From assembly GCA_900073065.1 (NCBI GenBank), contig FJOG01000008.1:1383353-1447352 (forward strand): a stretch of 64,000 bases of DNA. Direction: 5' to 3'. Position 1 is the first letter of the stretch; the number at the start of each line of letters is the position of its first letter. The position numbers were made by a program, and so were the translations under genes. Shown one piece after another: positions 41,382 through 54,100 of the stretch. A model generated the notes under the pieces. It was not told the DNA's origin. It was given only the letters and a program-made list of their open reading frames with translations, and did not search any database. This DNA is from Phialocephala subalpina. Taxonomy: Eukaryota; Ascomycota; Leotiomycetes; Helotiales; Mollisiaceae.

Positions 41382-44300
41382 TCACTGCAAATGATTCCCA
41401 AACCCAAGCCCACCCCTACCAGTCAACACCTCCCCAAAGTTCATCATCTCACTCGGCCCCGGACTATTACTCCTCGACGTATTCCCAAAGTTTCCCCGGA
41501 ACACTCTCTGCCTCGGATTCGGACTCATAGTCCCAGCATTGGGTCTCGGACTATTAGGAACCTGACTCGTGCCCCTTGTCGGCCTCTTATTCTTCCACGT
41601 CGTAAGTTCATCATTCAACTTCTCACACAACCTCTCTAGATCTTCTTTCTCCCCTTTCAACTTCTTGATCGAAGCCAAGTATGAAGCGATATCTTCATCT
41701 CGTTGAATTTCGTGGATACGGACTGTGTTTGCGTCGGCTTTGGCTTGGAGATCTGCGTTTGCTGATTTAAGGTCGCGGGCTTCCATGACGGCTTCGGAGG
41801 CGGCGGTAGAGGAGGTTTGGTAGTTGGAGCGCATGTATTCTAGTTCGTTTTGCATGTTTGCTAGACGCTTTTCCAGACGTTCCTTCTCAGCTTTTACTTT
41901 TGTGACTTCTTGCTTCATTTTTGATAACTCTGCGACTTCGGGGATTGTTGATTCGGACAATGCTTTTTGTGCGGTGGAGAGCTCGAGAGCCATTGCTGTA
42001 TTTTTTTCTTTCAATTCTGATATCTTGGCGTCTTTTGCGTCGAGTCGTTTTCGGGTTTCGGTTTCACGGATGAGGGATTGGTTGAATTCGTGTTCGAAGT
42101 TTCCACGGTCGTTGAGGGCTTCTTGGTATTTGGGTTGGATGTTGGCGATGCTAGTTTCTAAGTCTTTGGCGCGAATTTCGGATTCGTTATAAAGTCGTCG
42201 GAGTTGTGCCTCACTGGAGTCTTTGTTGCGGAGCTGGATCTCAAGGTCCTTGATCTGGAAGACATTAGCAACTGGGCAAAAACGGTTGAGGAATATTGTC
42301 TCGTACCTTTTGAAGGAGGAAAGACACCCGATCCGCATTGTCACCATCTCCGCCAGCCTTTGAAGAAGTCGGAACAGCACTGGACAAAGGCAGATTGTTG
42401 GATGATGCTTGGACAACACTATCGCTGACATGAGAGATATCCAATTCCCCAGCCGGCGTGCCAGGCACAGGTGTTAGTCTTTGTCTCTTTGGGGAGTCGG
42501 TCTCCATTGCATCTTCATTCGACTTCAACAATTAGCACTGTGCTGGAATATTGGGGGCAAAACTTACCAATTGGCGCTTTGTACGAAGAATTTGTGATAA
42601 AAGGTCGTGAGAGCTTGGCGCAAAATCTTCATCCATCTCCGCCTTTGGTTCCTCTTGGGAAGCTTCGGGGCTCAAGTCAATCTCATCGAATTCTGGCATT
42701 GGAAGTAATGACCACGATTCTGCCGCGGCGCCCTCTTCTAGATAGTTGGCAACGGCGGTGGCAGCAGCAGCAGGATCTTCGTATTCAGGTTTCAGTTGGC
42801 CCACAGTGTCTGCCAGTTGCCGTAGACATTTGACCAATCTGATTTTCTTCTGAATGGGGTCGATATCATCATCAAAACATCGTTCAAGGTGCTCAATCGA
42901 GTGTGAAACGACCAATGAGATCAACGGCGCTAGTCCCGATGTGTAGCGTTGCGGGTTGCATCGCAAGTCGTTTAGGAATGCGAAATCTCTAGAAGTAGAG
43001 TCAAACGCGAGAACGACGGAAGGCGGCTCAACTAGAAACTTTTGAGTACCAGTCGGATGCAACGTGACCCTCGGTGAGCCGTAGACAGAACCTCCACTCC
43101 AAGGTTGTTGGTCCGCAAGCCTGTAGCTGATACCGTGATGCTGGAGAATCGCTGCAATAATGTCGGTCATTCGACCAGGACGAACAAGAATGAGGATATG
43201 TAAGTCTGACTTCAGGCGGGCCAAGAGTGCTGCGAGAAACATGCACTTTGTACTGCAAGTTTCAGCAAATCCAGCTTGTTGGCTGGCAGAGAGCTGGGTG
43301 GTGGAGTCATCATCATACAGATCTTGATGATCGCAAATCTTCCTAAGCTTGTCGAGCAAAGAGTCGATATCATCGACCTCGCCTTCCTCAAACACTTCCG
43401 TCTTGTCGCTTGCAAAATATGCTGTCAGTTTCCTGTGGTCGCGCATTTCTTGATTATACATGTCGCGCACATACGACACCATTGGCAATGGAACGAAGAA
43501 TTGATCGCTCTTTGGTGGAAGTACGTCTAGACTTGCTGATGATTGCTCCACTTCAGAGAAGGGCTGGAAGGAGGGAAGTGATGGCTCGTCCGCAAGGAGT
43601 GTCTCCTCCACAGTTGCTTTGATTGGTACATGGCGGTTCAAATCGAATGCCGGCGCATTGATGACGGGTGGCATTGGCGATTCTGATGAATTATCTCCTT
43701 CTGCTTGTAACTTTGCCTCCCACTCGGCTGCCGTGGCCGCCAGTCTCTGCTTGATCGCCGCTTTGGCACTGAAGCCGCTACTCGCTGGCGGGACGTTCGA
43801 CTCCATATCTGAATCTACCGATAAGGGCTGAATGGGTGAGCTATTGTCTATGGCGTCGGAGAATGGTGGCGTATCGTGTCGCGCTGGAGCTGAGGAACTT
43901 GGGACTTCAGGCTGCTCAATGCTGGGCAGGATGTCCTCCGTTGGCGGGCTTGGGAGATGGCTGGATTGACTGCGATGCGCTCCGGAGCTTTGAGACTGGC
44001 TGGCTTTCTCTTGAGATTTTGGACGCGATTTTTGGCTATTCGTGACCGTTGAACTGCGAAAAGGAGACTGCTCGATAGACTCGATCGCTTCGTGAGGAGA
44101 AATCGTCTGGATAGTCGCTTCACGTGCAGCGCGAAGCTCCGTGGCAATAGGCGGTACCACAGATCTTGGTGACTGTCGAGGGGGCGGAGATATTACTCTC
44201 GATGCTTGCCAAGCTGCTGCGAAGCTAGACAATGGTACCCCACCTGCTGGTAAAGACGGTTGTGGTTGGAATTCTTGGGCTAATGTCACTGAGTCTGATT

Positions 44301-45830
44301 CTCGATTATCCTCTCTGTTGATCGGAGCCTCTATTGAACTACATATGATGTTAGAATTCTTTCGGAGAACATTTTCAGCCAATTGTTTTGAACAAACCTT
44401 GTCACAACTGAATATGGAGAGTCTTGAATATCTCCTTGAGGACCGTTCGAGCCAGACTCGGTGCCTTCCGGAGGTGGACTTGAATTCAGAGGGATCTGTG
44501 TCAGAAAACGCGTGGAGCTCTGAAATTGAGAATCGGTAGAATTGCGAGAGTGTGGATTTTGGGAAGGAAAACTGAACGCTCCGGAATCCTCTGATGAGAT
44601 TATAGCCTCGTCTAATTGTCTGTTCGGTAATTCAAGACTTTGGGATTCACTCTCGCCTGACTGTCTCCAGGAAAAATTGCTTTGCTGTGTAGTTCGAGGG
44701 TCTAAAATGCTAGACTCGCTTTGAGTCGAGGTTACTTGCGTACCTCTGTAGCTTTCCGCTGCTAAGAGGCTTGCGGCAGGCTCAGCGATGTAGCTGCCTG
44801 TAGTTCCAGATCGATCACGGGCAAGCGAGGACTGTGTAGTTCCAAAGTCAACAGAGCCAGAAGCTGCTCCCGTGGTGGTCTCAGTGTCGAGCCTGATGGG
44901 GACACTGGTCCTCGGAGCTGGAGTGTCTGATGGCTTGTATGACGAGGATCCCGGCTGGTCCGCGGAATCCGATATCTCGTCCTCGATATCCTCGTCCCAA
45001 ATGAACGGTGGCGATATCTTCCGTGCAGGAGTCTGCAGTTGGGAGGAGGCCTGTGCCGACTGTGGAGACCTTTGCGTATTTTGTCCCTGCGACTGCGAAG
45101 ATAGGGGAGCTATCGCATATGCGTCACGATTGAATCCTTCTGCTGGCGCTGGTACCTCTACGCGAATATCGAGTCCAACTCCAACCCGTGAACTTATTGG
45201 ATCTTCCTCGTACGTATCTGGAATCTCAAGTGATCGACGTTCCAAGTCAAGATTGTCCTCAGACGCAGATTGCAAACTCGCAGTCTCCTTCGTTCCAGCT
45301 CGCCGTGGCTTCTTTGCATCCGACTTGTCCTCTAATGTACTACCCGCGCCGAGTCTTCCTCTCTTTCGCTTGGCCGTGCGGATCGGCTGGCTCTCTTGAC
45401 TATCTTGAGTGTCCGGGAGAGAGGATGGTATGTTATGCGCCTGAGCTCGCTGCGTCTTAATCTGCTTCCACTCTTCGCGCGCTCCTTGCGTTGCGTACTC
45501 TGCCTTTTCCTAAGAGAACAATATTAATAGGAGGTCTCAAAATACATAAGGGTGACTTACCCAGGTTGGTGCGTATTTCTCTCCAGTCTTTGGGTTGTCG
45601 GCCCAATTGAAAAGATAATAGAGACCGCCTGCCCTCCGCTCCTCGTCAAGAATAGCAGGAGTTCCCAGTGGAAAATAGTCGCCTTCCTCTTCTTCCTGCC
45701 CCGACTCCTGCCTCCGTCTTCGTTGCTTCGTGCTTCGCGGTGGTGGGGTTGGCGATTCTTGAGAAGATTTGGAAGGTCGTGACGACCGAGGTGTTGATTC
45801 TCTCACGCGTTTGCGCGATGCAGGTTCCAT
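41382..45830 (-). CDS. Chromodomain protein with HDA2-3 domain (class II HDAC complex subunit)
   Basis: Five exons, 45830-45561, 45509-44398, 44338-42568, 42522-42307 and 42254-41382, close to 1413 residues. The N-terminus is basic and nuclear-like (KRVRES, KQRRRRQ). Residues about 68-90 hold a chromodomain-type strand (GLYYLFNWADNPKTGEKYAP, TW) followed in the next exon by EKAEYATQGAREEWKQIK, the closing helix. A long Ser/Gln-rich disordered region comes next. At about residues 735-995 is the HDA2-3 helicase-like domain (VPLPMVSYVRDMYNQEMRDH, KLRKICDHQDLYDD, ILVRPGRMTDIIAAILQHHG). After a short exon with KRQRLTPVPGTP the last exon encodes a long coiled coil (about 1125-1330). This order resembles partners of the fungal Hda1 deacetylase such as the Neurospora chromodomain protein CDP-2. 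It would bind methylated histone and link to the deacetylase; orthology is inferred. Confidence 0.8.
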
Positions 45831-46733
45831 TTGGCTGTCTTTGTGTAGATCTGCGAGTCCATGGTCAGAAAAGAGGGAGAAGAAAAGTCGAGGCAACGAG
45901 TACCAGCCGAGGACCTTCGCCTCTCTATTGACTAGCAAACAAGTGAATGTTTGCTTCGAGAGTCATTCGAATATTATTGTTGTGATTCGGATCTGTCGTT
46001 GTTGGTGTCACTGGCGCTCCGTAGCATTTTATTAACCTCGCTTTCGATCTGCCGCTTCGCCAACTCTTTTTGAGGAGAGAAGAGTCTGACCTACGTCGTT
46101 TTCAGGTGATATTGTAGTCTCCAAGATCAAAGAATTTCCAGAAGTGGCCGTTGTGGATCTTCAGAGGGGCTCTAGTCGAGCAGGTCGGTAGCTAAAAGTC
46201 GGTGAAAATCTTGCAAGCGCTCAAAAGAAAAACGATAAGATTTTGAGTAAAAGAATTCTCTTTGAGTTATGGCCACGATGGAGATACATTTTCCCACCGC
46301 TCCTGCCTCGAGAAACGGTTTCGTGGTTTTCAAGGAAGGTTCGAGGCCGGTCTTACGGCCCAACGAAGTTGCTAGAAACAAGTGTTACCAAGAAGTTGCC
46401 ACCACATCATAACTCGCTGACCCGAATGCTCAAGTCAGCTCTTCCGTTGTTTGCATTCTCACAGTGTTCCACAACAGCGACACGCCAAAGCGTCGCGAAG
46501 CTAAGTACAATCATTAAGACTTGGGAAGAACAGCCAAGTGCAAAGTATGTTCTACGGTACGGCCTCGCAAAATCCCCATCAAAAGTTCTTCGAATCTCAG
46601 TGTTAGCTTCCTTTCCTAAGTCCCAGAAAGTGAAGGACAATTACCTGCTCTGTGTCGTTTATTCTACACATCGGGAGCATCCTTCATTGATTGCTTGCAC
46701 TTCCGTATTGACTCAGTTACTGATGCTTGTGCT
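45831..46733. other. Intergenic region, nothing recognised
   Basis: A 164-codon plus-strand frame at 46243-46737 lacks an ATG at its start and has no recognisable domain, so it is not called a gene. Confidence 0.4.
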
Positions 46734-48870
46734 CTAGGCATTCTGTTCAACGTGCTCTCGATACAATTGCGTTTCCTCTGCAGACAACAGGAGTCCTTCA
46801 TGGCTCTTGCTACTCGCGCCTCCAGAAAGCATTGATAGCTGAGGATGCTCAGTATCCCAGAGATCCAAACGATCCAGCATCTGAATTTCATCCTTAGCCT
46901 CGCCAAATACAGGCTGATTGCTTGCACATTCTTCCCATGCTTCATATCCAGCTTCTTCGTACGCCATGCGTTGCAACTGCAGATATCCGTTTGATGTCCA
47001 ACTCAATCAAGCATGATGCCTCATCAGCTGGCTCTGTACGAGTCCAACAATGGTATCGATACACAAACCTACAAGAATCAAGCTGATGCCGGAAACCAGG
47101 ATGATCGCAACACCAAGCGTGTTGAAATTCTGATAGCCGCTGACATTCTTCACCATCCGCCGACTACACAGCAGTTTAGCAGTAGAATTCGGCAGCGAGA
47201 CAGCCTAGCCGCCCTAGGCAAGCACACCTGTCGGTCTAGAAGCATATGCCACCATCATTTGTTGGAACTTTGACAGCGAAACCCCGAACCAGCCATCTAC
47301 CTCAAGGGGCCACCGATCAATGGGGAGTTGTTCCAATTGCTCGGGGCCACGTAAAGTGACAACACTCCTTTGAGCCTTGAGAGCTGATGCTCCACGTCCA
47401 TACACAGCGCCATACATACTCGTTGGGATAAGCATTTCTATGATGAGATATGCAGTCCACAACTGACAGTCGTTCAGGGAGATGTTCGTTACCCCACTCA
47501 GCGATATAAGACCTTCCAGCGAGGTCAGGTCTGTGCAGGAGGTGTTGCCGCTCTTGCCCACATTTGCATTGCAGATTGATGAGTCGGCACACATCAGAGG
47601 GGTGAAAAAGTAGTCTGGCAAATAGAAGGTAGTCTTGTGCCGGGCGAACCAGAAATTGTGAAGTTCGCATTCGCTGAAAACATGATATCGGAGGTTGGGT
47701 AGTCGGATACGACACTGTTTGAAGCTAGGATGAACAAGGTTACATCTGCATCGCTGATGTTGAAAGGCGTGATGGGCTCCAAAAGAGGCCATATGGCCTT
47801 AGAGACTGGTGAGCACTTCCTATGACGACGAGAGCAAGTGCTCAAAAAAGAGACGCACCAAAGCCCCAGAACGTCGGGGATATTTATTAGGATGGCACTT
47901 TTACAAGATCATATCCGATTCCAGCAACTGATGCATGCGTGTTGTATGCATACGTAAAATTTTGAACACCCTTCATCGGGCCCACAGAAAGAACTATGTA
48001 AAGGTCTTTAATAGTTCCGGGGATTTCCAATGACTCCACAACAGTTTGGTTCACATAGTCACCAGCTTTGACGGGTGCACAAGTTGTAGCTTTGCGGATA
48101 GTGATCCTCTCGGAGACAGGTGCATTCAACCCCAACACCTCGTGCGAATTAAGAGCTCCTGTATACATTCGGTACGCGGCAGTGTCTGACCACTCGCAGA
48201 ATCCCGATTGAAAAGGACAAGTAGCATTCTTGTCAACCTTGAAAGGTATCGCCGGTACGGCATATGTGCTGCATTGAGACAATGTCGAGTTACTTCCTTC
48301 GAAGCAGTTCCGAGCATAGTTTGCGGCACTGTTGCCGTCGTTCAACATCTTCACAGAGAATCTACTTGAGCTCGTCTCATTCAAGAACGCCCAAGTTCCA
48401 CAATTATTCCCCTTCAGCAAGAACAATGTCCCAGCAGCAGTCTGGATTTTCGAGGTGAAGATTCCTGCTACGGCGAAAGCGGCGGCTACCACCAACGGCG
48501 TAACGATGAAGAGCGTCCCTTGAAGATAAGATGCTGTTTGCTTGTGCTTTCTCCATGCAAATATTAACCGGGCAAAGCTCGACGCAGCATTGAGCGGTGT
48601 ATGAACATTTCCGAGAATTGCTTGCTGTTTATGGAATAAAGCTCTTTGAGGCCTGAGTGTTGAGCGTACTTGATGAGTGATATAGCTGATGATTGTCCAA
48701 AGAGAACCTCCAGCAAATCCTACCAGAGTTACAAGTACAGCAAGAAGGAAGCCAGTGTCGCGGGATGTGCGAGTAAGGGTTGCTCCAAGGACAGTACCGC
48801 GTGAGTGATTAATCCATGCTCCGTGTGTATATCGTAGGATCTAGCGATCTTGGCCGTCCTTGGGTGAGCT
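46734..48870 (-). pseudogene. Large multi-pass fungal membrane protein, broken
   Basis: The blocks match a known type of large, uncharacterised ascomycete membrane protein. They are GAWINHSRGTVLGATLTRTS, the first span LLAVLVTLVGFAGGSLWTII, TPLVVAAAFAVAGIFTSKIQ, a cysteine-rich ectodomain with many sequons (LLKGNNCGTW, CFEGSNSTLSQC, FCEWSDTAAYRMY), then NISDADVTLFILASNSV. Next come YLPDYFFTPLMCADSSICNA, LWTAYLIIEMLIPTSMYG, the last span GVAIILVSGISLILVGLCID and a cytosolic tail GYLQLQRMAYEEAGYEAWEE. Lesions are an in-frame TAG just before ILRYTHGAW, double stops after GYDLVKVPS (about 47890), a frame change inside the second ectodomain near 47640, and TGA between QLMRHHA and LSWTSNGYLQ (about 47010). 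No start codon was found. Confidence 0.7.
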
Positions 48871-49197
48871 TTGGAGAGAGGAATCCGGTTGACAACTAAG
48901 TTTATCAAGAATCGAGGTATTTATCTGATATATATAATCAACGCTCAGCCTCATGTAAGTCATTCGAGTCTCGGTTACCAACCCAAATAAGTCGTGTTGC
49001 TTCAAGCCAATGTCTTAGATTGCTCCAATCCCCCGCAACAAACAATTGCCACAGCTGGATCCAGAAGTGGCGAGGCTGGTTTTGACTTCTTTTCATTGGA
49101 AACAAGAAAGAACAACGATTCAGAATCTGCCCACCAGCCGCTCTCCACGTTCTCCGCCTCCACAATCACCTCAATCACTTGGAACATTGATTTCACT
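48871..49197. other. Short spacer, nothing recognised
   Basis: About 330 bases between the broken membrane-protein gene and the 3' end of the reductase; small frames without motif. Confidence 0.4.
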
Positions 49198-50505
49198 TCA
49201 CCTCAACTCCTTCTCCAACTCCAAAATCCTCCTCGCAGCATCACCAAACGTCTCTTCCTCCGTCCTCAGCTTAAGGCCCAACTTCCCATTCCATTCCTCC
49301 ACATCATCGAACCTCGCCACTTTCTCAACCTCGTCTCCATCTTTCGGCAATCTTCCCTTTAGCTCCGGCACGCTTTTCAAAGCATCAACCGCGATCTGAG
49401 AACTGTACTTCTTTCCTCCTACCAGGAATCTCCTGTTTGCGACTTCGGGAGCAGTGAGAGCTTTGATATGCGCTTCGGCGAGATCGCGGACATCGATCTG
49501 TTGTTACTCATCAGCCTCATCCTTTTCCATCCCATCCTATCCCCCTCTCTCATTCCCCCAAATAGGGAAGGGAAACTTACATAACTCGGGAAGCTCGTCT
49601 CAGGCACAACCTCATACGTCCCATTAAACAAACTATAAAAAACATCACTCGAATAATTAATCTTCTTCAAATCCTTCACCGTATGAATCGGCGGACCGAA
49701 GATCAGAGATGGGAGTAAGACTGAGACTGTGTAAGATGGCTTGTTTTCTTCGACGTATTTCCAGATGGCTTTTTCGGATTCGGCTTTTGCGACGCAGTAG
49801 GAGATGTAAGCGTGTTGGGCTTTGATTGCGTCGGCGATTGTAAGCTGGAAGTGGCAATGTCAGTTTGGAAGTCTCAGGAGGGAACATACGGGGTGAAGAG
49901 GGGAAAGCTTACGGGTAGCCATGCAGAGCTATTGAAAGTCCGTTCATTGATATCCATCCCCGTCGTCATCGCATTCACAGAACCCGTAACCACGATAGCC
50001 TTGACATTCTTTCCATACTTACTCGCGCTCTTCAACAACTCCAGACCTCCATCAACACTCGGTTTCAGAAAGTCTCTCTCGAAATCCGTATTCCCTTCTC
50101 CATCAAGCAACGGCGCAGCTGAATGAACGACAAAATCGATCTCGTTGTTCTTGAAGACTTCATCCCAGACCCCTTCTTTGGCATAGTCGGAGATTTCGAC
50201 GAAAGAGAGGTGGTCTTTGTATTCTGGGTGGGAGGCAAGGATAGCTTGACCTTTGGAAAGGGAGCGCACGCTGCCGATAACAGTGTGGCCGGAGGCGATG
50301 AGTTGGTTGAGGATATGAGCGGCAACAAAACCTGTCACGGAGTTAGTTTATTGTCGTTGGAATGTTTGGGGAGTTCAGAAGGATGTCTCAGGAGTGCGTC
50401 TGGAGCACGGGCTGGAGTGCAGCTCCTGAACGGATACCGAAAGGGGAACAATTCTCCGAGGAGTTGAGACTCACCGTTTGCTCCTGTTAGGAGGGTGCTT
50501 GGCAT
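49198..50505 (-). CDS. NAD(P)-dependent reductase, dihydroflavonol-reductase/Gre2-like (extended SDR)
   Basis: Four exons, 50505-50475, 50331-49913, 49844-49581 and 49497-49198, give 337 residues. It is an extended short-chain dehydrogenase that reduces aldehydes or ketones with NAD(P)H; the substrate cannot be read from sequence. The Rossmann motif TGANGFVA straddles intron 1. FVVHSAAPL is the cofactor strand. VVTGSVNAM carries the Ser of the triad, and YCVAKAESEKAIWKY the Tyr-x-x-x-Lys active site. LLPSLIFGPPIHTV follows. RDLAEAHIKALTAPEVANRR and a helical C-terminus complete the fold. The tiny first exon of 31 nt ends within the Gly-rich loop, a frequent arrangement. All junctions have GT-AG borders and the frame is undamaged, so it should be functional. 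Confidence 0.9.
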
Positions 50506-51135
50506 TTTGAATTGGGGACTTGAGAATTAAAAATGTGTTCAGGTATAGGGAATTGAGGACTGGTACAAAGAGATTGCGGTTGAAGTCAAGGACAGCTATG
50601 GAAGATGCGAAGAAAGGACTTCCTACCTCCCTTTGGAGATATTTATACTTCTCGCCATTACTTGCAAATGCATCAACTCCTCGAAATTTGGGTTCTATCT
50701 GCTGCAGCCAAAGGTGGCACCAGTAGCAAATTGCCTGTAACGTAAGCAGCACTTCGCACGAACTTCAATCCCAAAGACGAATCCGGAAAACGCTATATCA
50801 GCCTTGTTCATGTAGTTTACCAATCCTCGCTCATCAACAATGCGTGGCGTCCTTGGCCTCGCTGACAAATGATGCAGACATGAAGCACGCAAGATGTAAA
50901 ACCAATCAAACATAACCCCGATGACACGCATTAATGAACGATAGGTCAATGATACGATTTGCCAAATGTGGTTGTAGCAAGACAATGCAATGTATTGAGC
51001 CTATCTTGGCCGTATCTCATGACCTACGGCGTACCAAAAGGATATCATACATGGACCTACGCCATAATCCGTATGCTGCAAATGCTCCCTCCTACCCTTA
51101 CAAATGCTCCTTCAAAACACCTTGCAAATGCCCGT
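50506..51135. other. Intergenic region, nothing recognised
   Basis: It contains the promoter of the reductase and the 3' region of the telomere-type gene. No gene is supported. Confidence 0.45.
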
Positions 51136-54100
51136 TCAACGCCTCGCTGCAGCCTTATCCCCATTTGCCCTGCTGATCTTGGCCTTTGAGACATCGTCCA
51201 ATGTCGAATACCAGGCTTTCATAGCAATTATGTGATTTTTCTCTCCATCTCCGAACTCCACTGGAGGACCTCGGATCTCGGGTTCCTCGCTGCTGTCCTT
51301 GAACACTGCCCAGCTACTTCCTTCCTCTTGGGTGGAACGTAAACCGAAACCCTTCTTGGTGGAAGTGACTTGGAAGTTTCGAAGCAGAATCCCGTCACCA
51401 GCCTCGATGGTGGGTAGCGCATTGCTGTAAGGGCGAAAGACCTGTACCTCGGCGACGCCGCTCGGAGCGATTGATGGATCTGTGATATTGAAGGTGATTT
51501 GATACTGTCTTGGGCCACCCTTGGCTCGCTGTGGCTCTGGTGGAGTTGTCGTGGCGATAGCCAGGATGTCCAACTTTTGATTCAGATGGTACCGTATTAC
51601 TTTCAAGGAAGTGAACTCGCTCAGCTCTGTTCGCAGATTCCGAGAGAGCCGCAATTTCACGTCTGCCACCGGCGGCTTTCGAAGATCGTGAGCCTGCTTG
51701 GAGGGTGACTCGAGTGATGACAGAGCCAGTTCAATACTCGCATCGTGCCCTTTGGGAGTCCGAGCAAGTGCTAACTCAATACTCGCATCCTGTCCCTTTG
51801 GAGTCGACTGCGAATCGACAATGACCATTGGAGATGTTTCCTCATTTGTTTCCGGTACCGGCTCAATGACCACACGAGATTTGACAGGTGTGGCTGGGCG
51901 AGCATCCTCCTCTGTCTTAGAAGTAGACGTGGTGGATTTGGCCCGTCTGTGGCTTCTTCTGGGATGGTCCACGGTGAACTTCGGCTCGTCTGTCGACACT
52001 TCATGGTTCTCTTCCACAGAGTCTGGGCCCGGTTCCTCCAGGACCGATCCGTCGGCCTCGTCTTTCTCGCTATGTTCGGCTGGGTCAGAGAAGCTTTCGT
52101 TGGCCCTTCTGTGACTTCGTCTCGGATGCTTGGCAGTAAATTTCGGTTGCTCTACCACCACTTCAACGTGCTCCTGCACGGAGTCACCGGGTTCTTCCGA
52201 TTCCTCAGGAATGGATCCATCAACCTCGCTTTCTTTCTCACTCACTCTATCTACGCCTCCGGGAGCTTCGTTGACGTTTCTATGACTTCTCCGAGGATGA
52301 TCCTTAGTGAACTCTGGCTCCTCAACCACCACTTCAACGTGTGTATTTTGCTCCTGGATAGGTTCTGAAGCCGGCTCCTCAATCACCACTTCGACGTGTG
52401 TATTTTGCTGATGAGCAGGTTCTGGGGCCATCTCCTCCCGAATTGGCTCGTCAATCTCATTGCTCTTGATCGCTTTTGCGAGATATTCGACTGCAGATTC
52501 CGAAAAGCCAGGCTCTGGTTGCTCAGCTGACTTGGTCTCTTCTGCTATTTCAACAGACTCTCCTGCAGAGTCACTGGCAACAACCGCGGCATCCTCTTCA
52601 TCCTCTTCCATTTCGGTAATTTCTTCCGTGATGGTCTCGGCGTTCTGGAGAGACTCATCAATTTTTGAGGCAACTGAGTTCTCGGCTTGCGCTTTGGACA
52701 TGATGCTTTCGTTGTTCTGAGCAATATCATCGAACTCGGTCTTTTCTTCCTCTTCCATAGTGTCTTCGATGGCGGCTTCGATCATGAACGTATCATCATT
52801 CTCCGTAGTGACAGCAGATTCCACGACTTCATGTGTCTCGAAAACCTCTTCCGTCATCACAACATCGTCATCCTCTAGAGATTGACCAGTAGAGGCTGCC
52901 TTACTTTCAGCCGATTCGAAAGGAAGTTGTACGTTGTCGGAAGTTGTGTCAATCATCACTTCTTCAGATATAATCTCAACCATGGTAGACACCTCCACTT
53001 CCACCTCACTTCGGTCACCGTCAATCTTGTCCTCAGTCTGCTCTATCCTCATGGATGAGAATGATGACTCAGCGGTGACTACCTTGTGGGAAAGTTGGGT
53101 GTCGTCAGGGGTAGGCAGCTGAGCCGTGATACTTTGAACGGTTTGCTCGATCAACTCTTGCGAATTGAGGTCCTCGTTAACTACACTGGCTGGCGGGGAC
53201 GGCGAATCGTTAGCTCCATCTAGATTGAAAACTCTTGCGAAAAGTGAGGCTCTTCCAGACGATTGAACCCTCTGTTCGACAGGCCTCGCGCTTGACGGCG
53301 TCTTGGGAGAGTCGCCGCTCTTGGTAAGCGCTGTCTCTTCATGCTCTGGAGTTTGGGGGCCATCATCCGCTTCACGACTATCGTCTTCCATGAGCTCCTC
53401 ATCGGACTCAGAACCAGTACTATCTTCGTCTTCCTCGCTTTCGTCAACTGAAGTTGCTCTGCGCCGCAACATCTTTGTATCACGGGCATCAATTCCATGT
53501 TGAGCCATGTCATCTTGTTCATCGAGGAGTTCCTCGTCATCCTGTTCGTAGATGGGCATATCGGGTTTGATATCGTATTCACTAGCACGTCGTGTCCTGA
53601 TTTCAGTTCGCTCATTGTATGGCACCGCACTCTCGTCGTCCTCGTCTTCTTCGCTCTCACTTTGTTCGCTCTCGTGATCAGACTCTGCTGGATTTTGTTG
53701 GACCTGGGGTGGTGCGCTTTGATGACCACTAGGAACGGTGTCCGCAGCATCCTCATCGTCAGATGAAAGTAAGTCAATGACTACAGGAGCTCGCTTCGGG
53801 GCAGGTTCAAGTTCCTCGTCCACCATTTCATCCTCATCATAGCTCTCGTCTTCCTCGTCGTAGCTACCTTCTTCCTTTCCATCATCGTCGTAACCCTCGG
53901 CATTAGTAGCTTCAAACGCTCGTTGATAACGAGGATCTTGTTCGAGATCTTCCCCCTCATCATCATCGTAGCCCTCACTATCGTTGGCTTCAAGATTTCG
54001 TTGATTGTGAGGATCTTGCTCGAGCTCGTCGTCTTCGCCATCCGCTTCATCCTCGAAATAGTACACGTTCTCCTCATCAAGATCTTGCGACCCTTCAGCA

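Noticed and set aside
46243..46737. 164-codon plus-strand frame
   Set aside because: It begins with TTG, has no domain and lies in a gene-free spacer; no splice sites support it.
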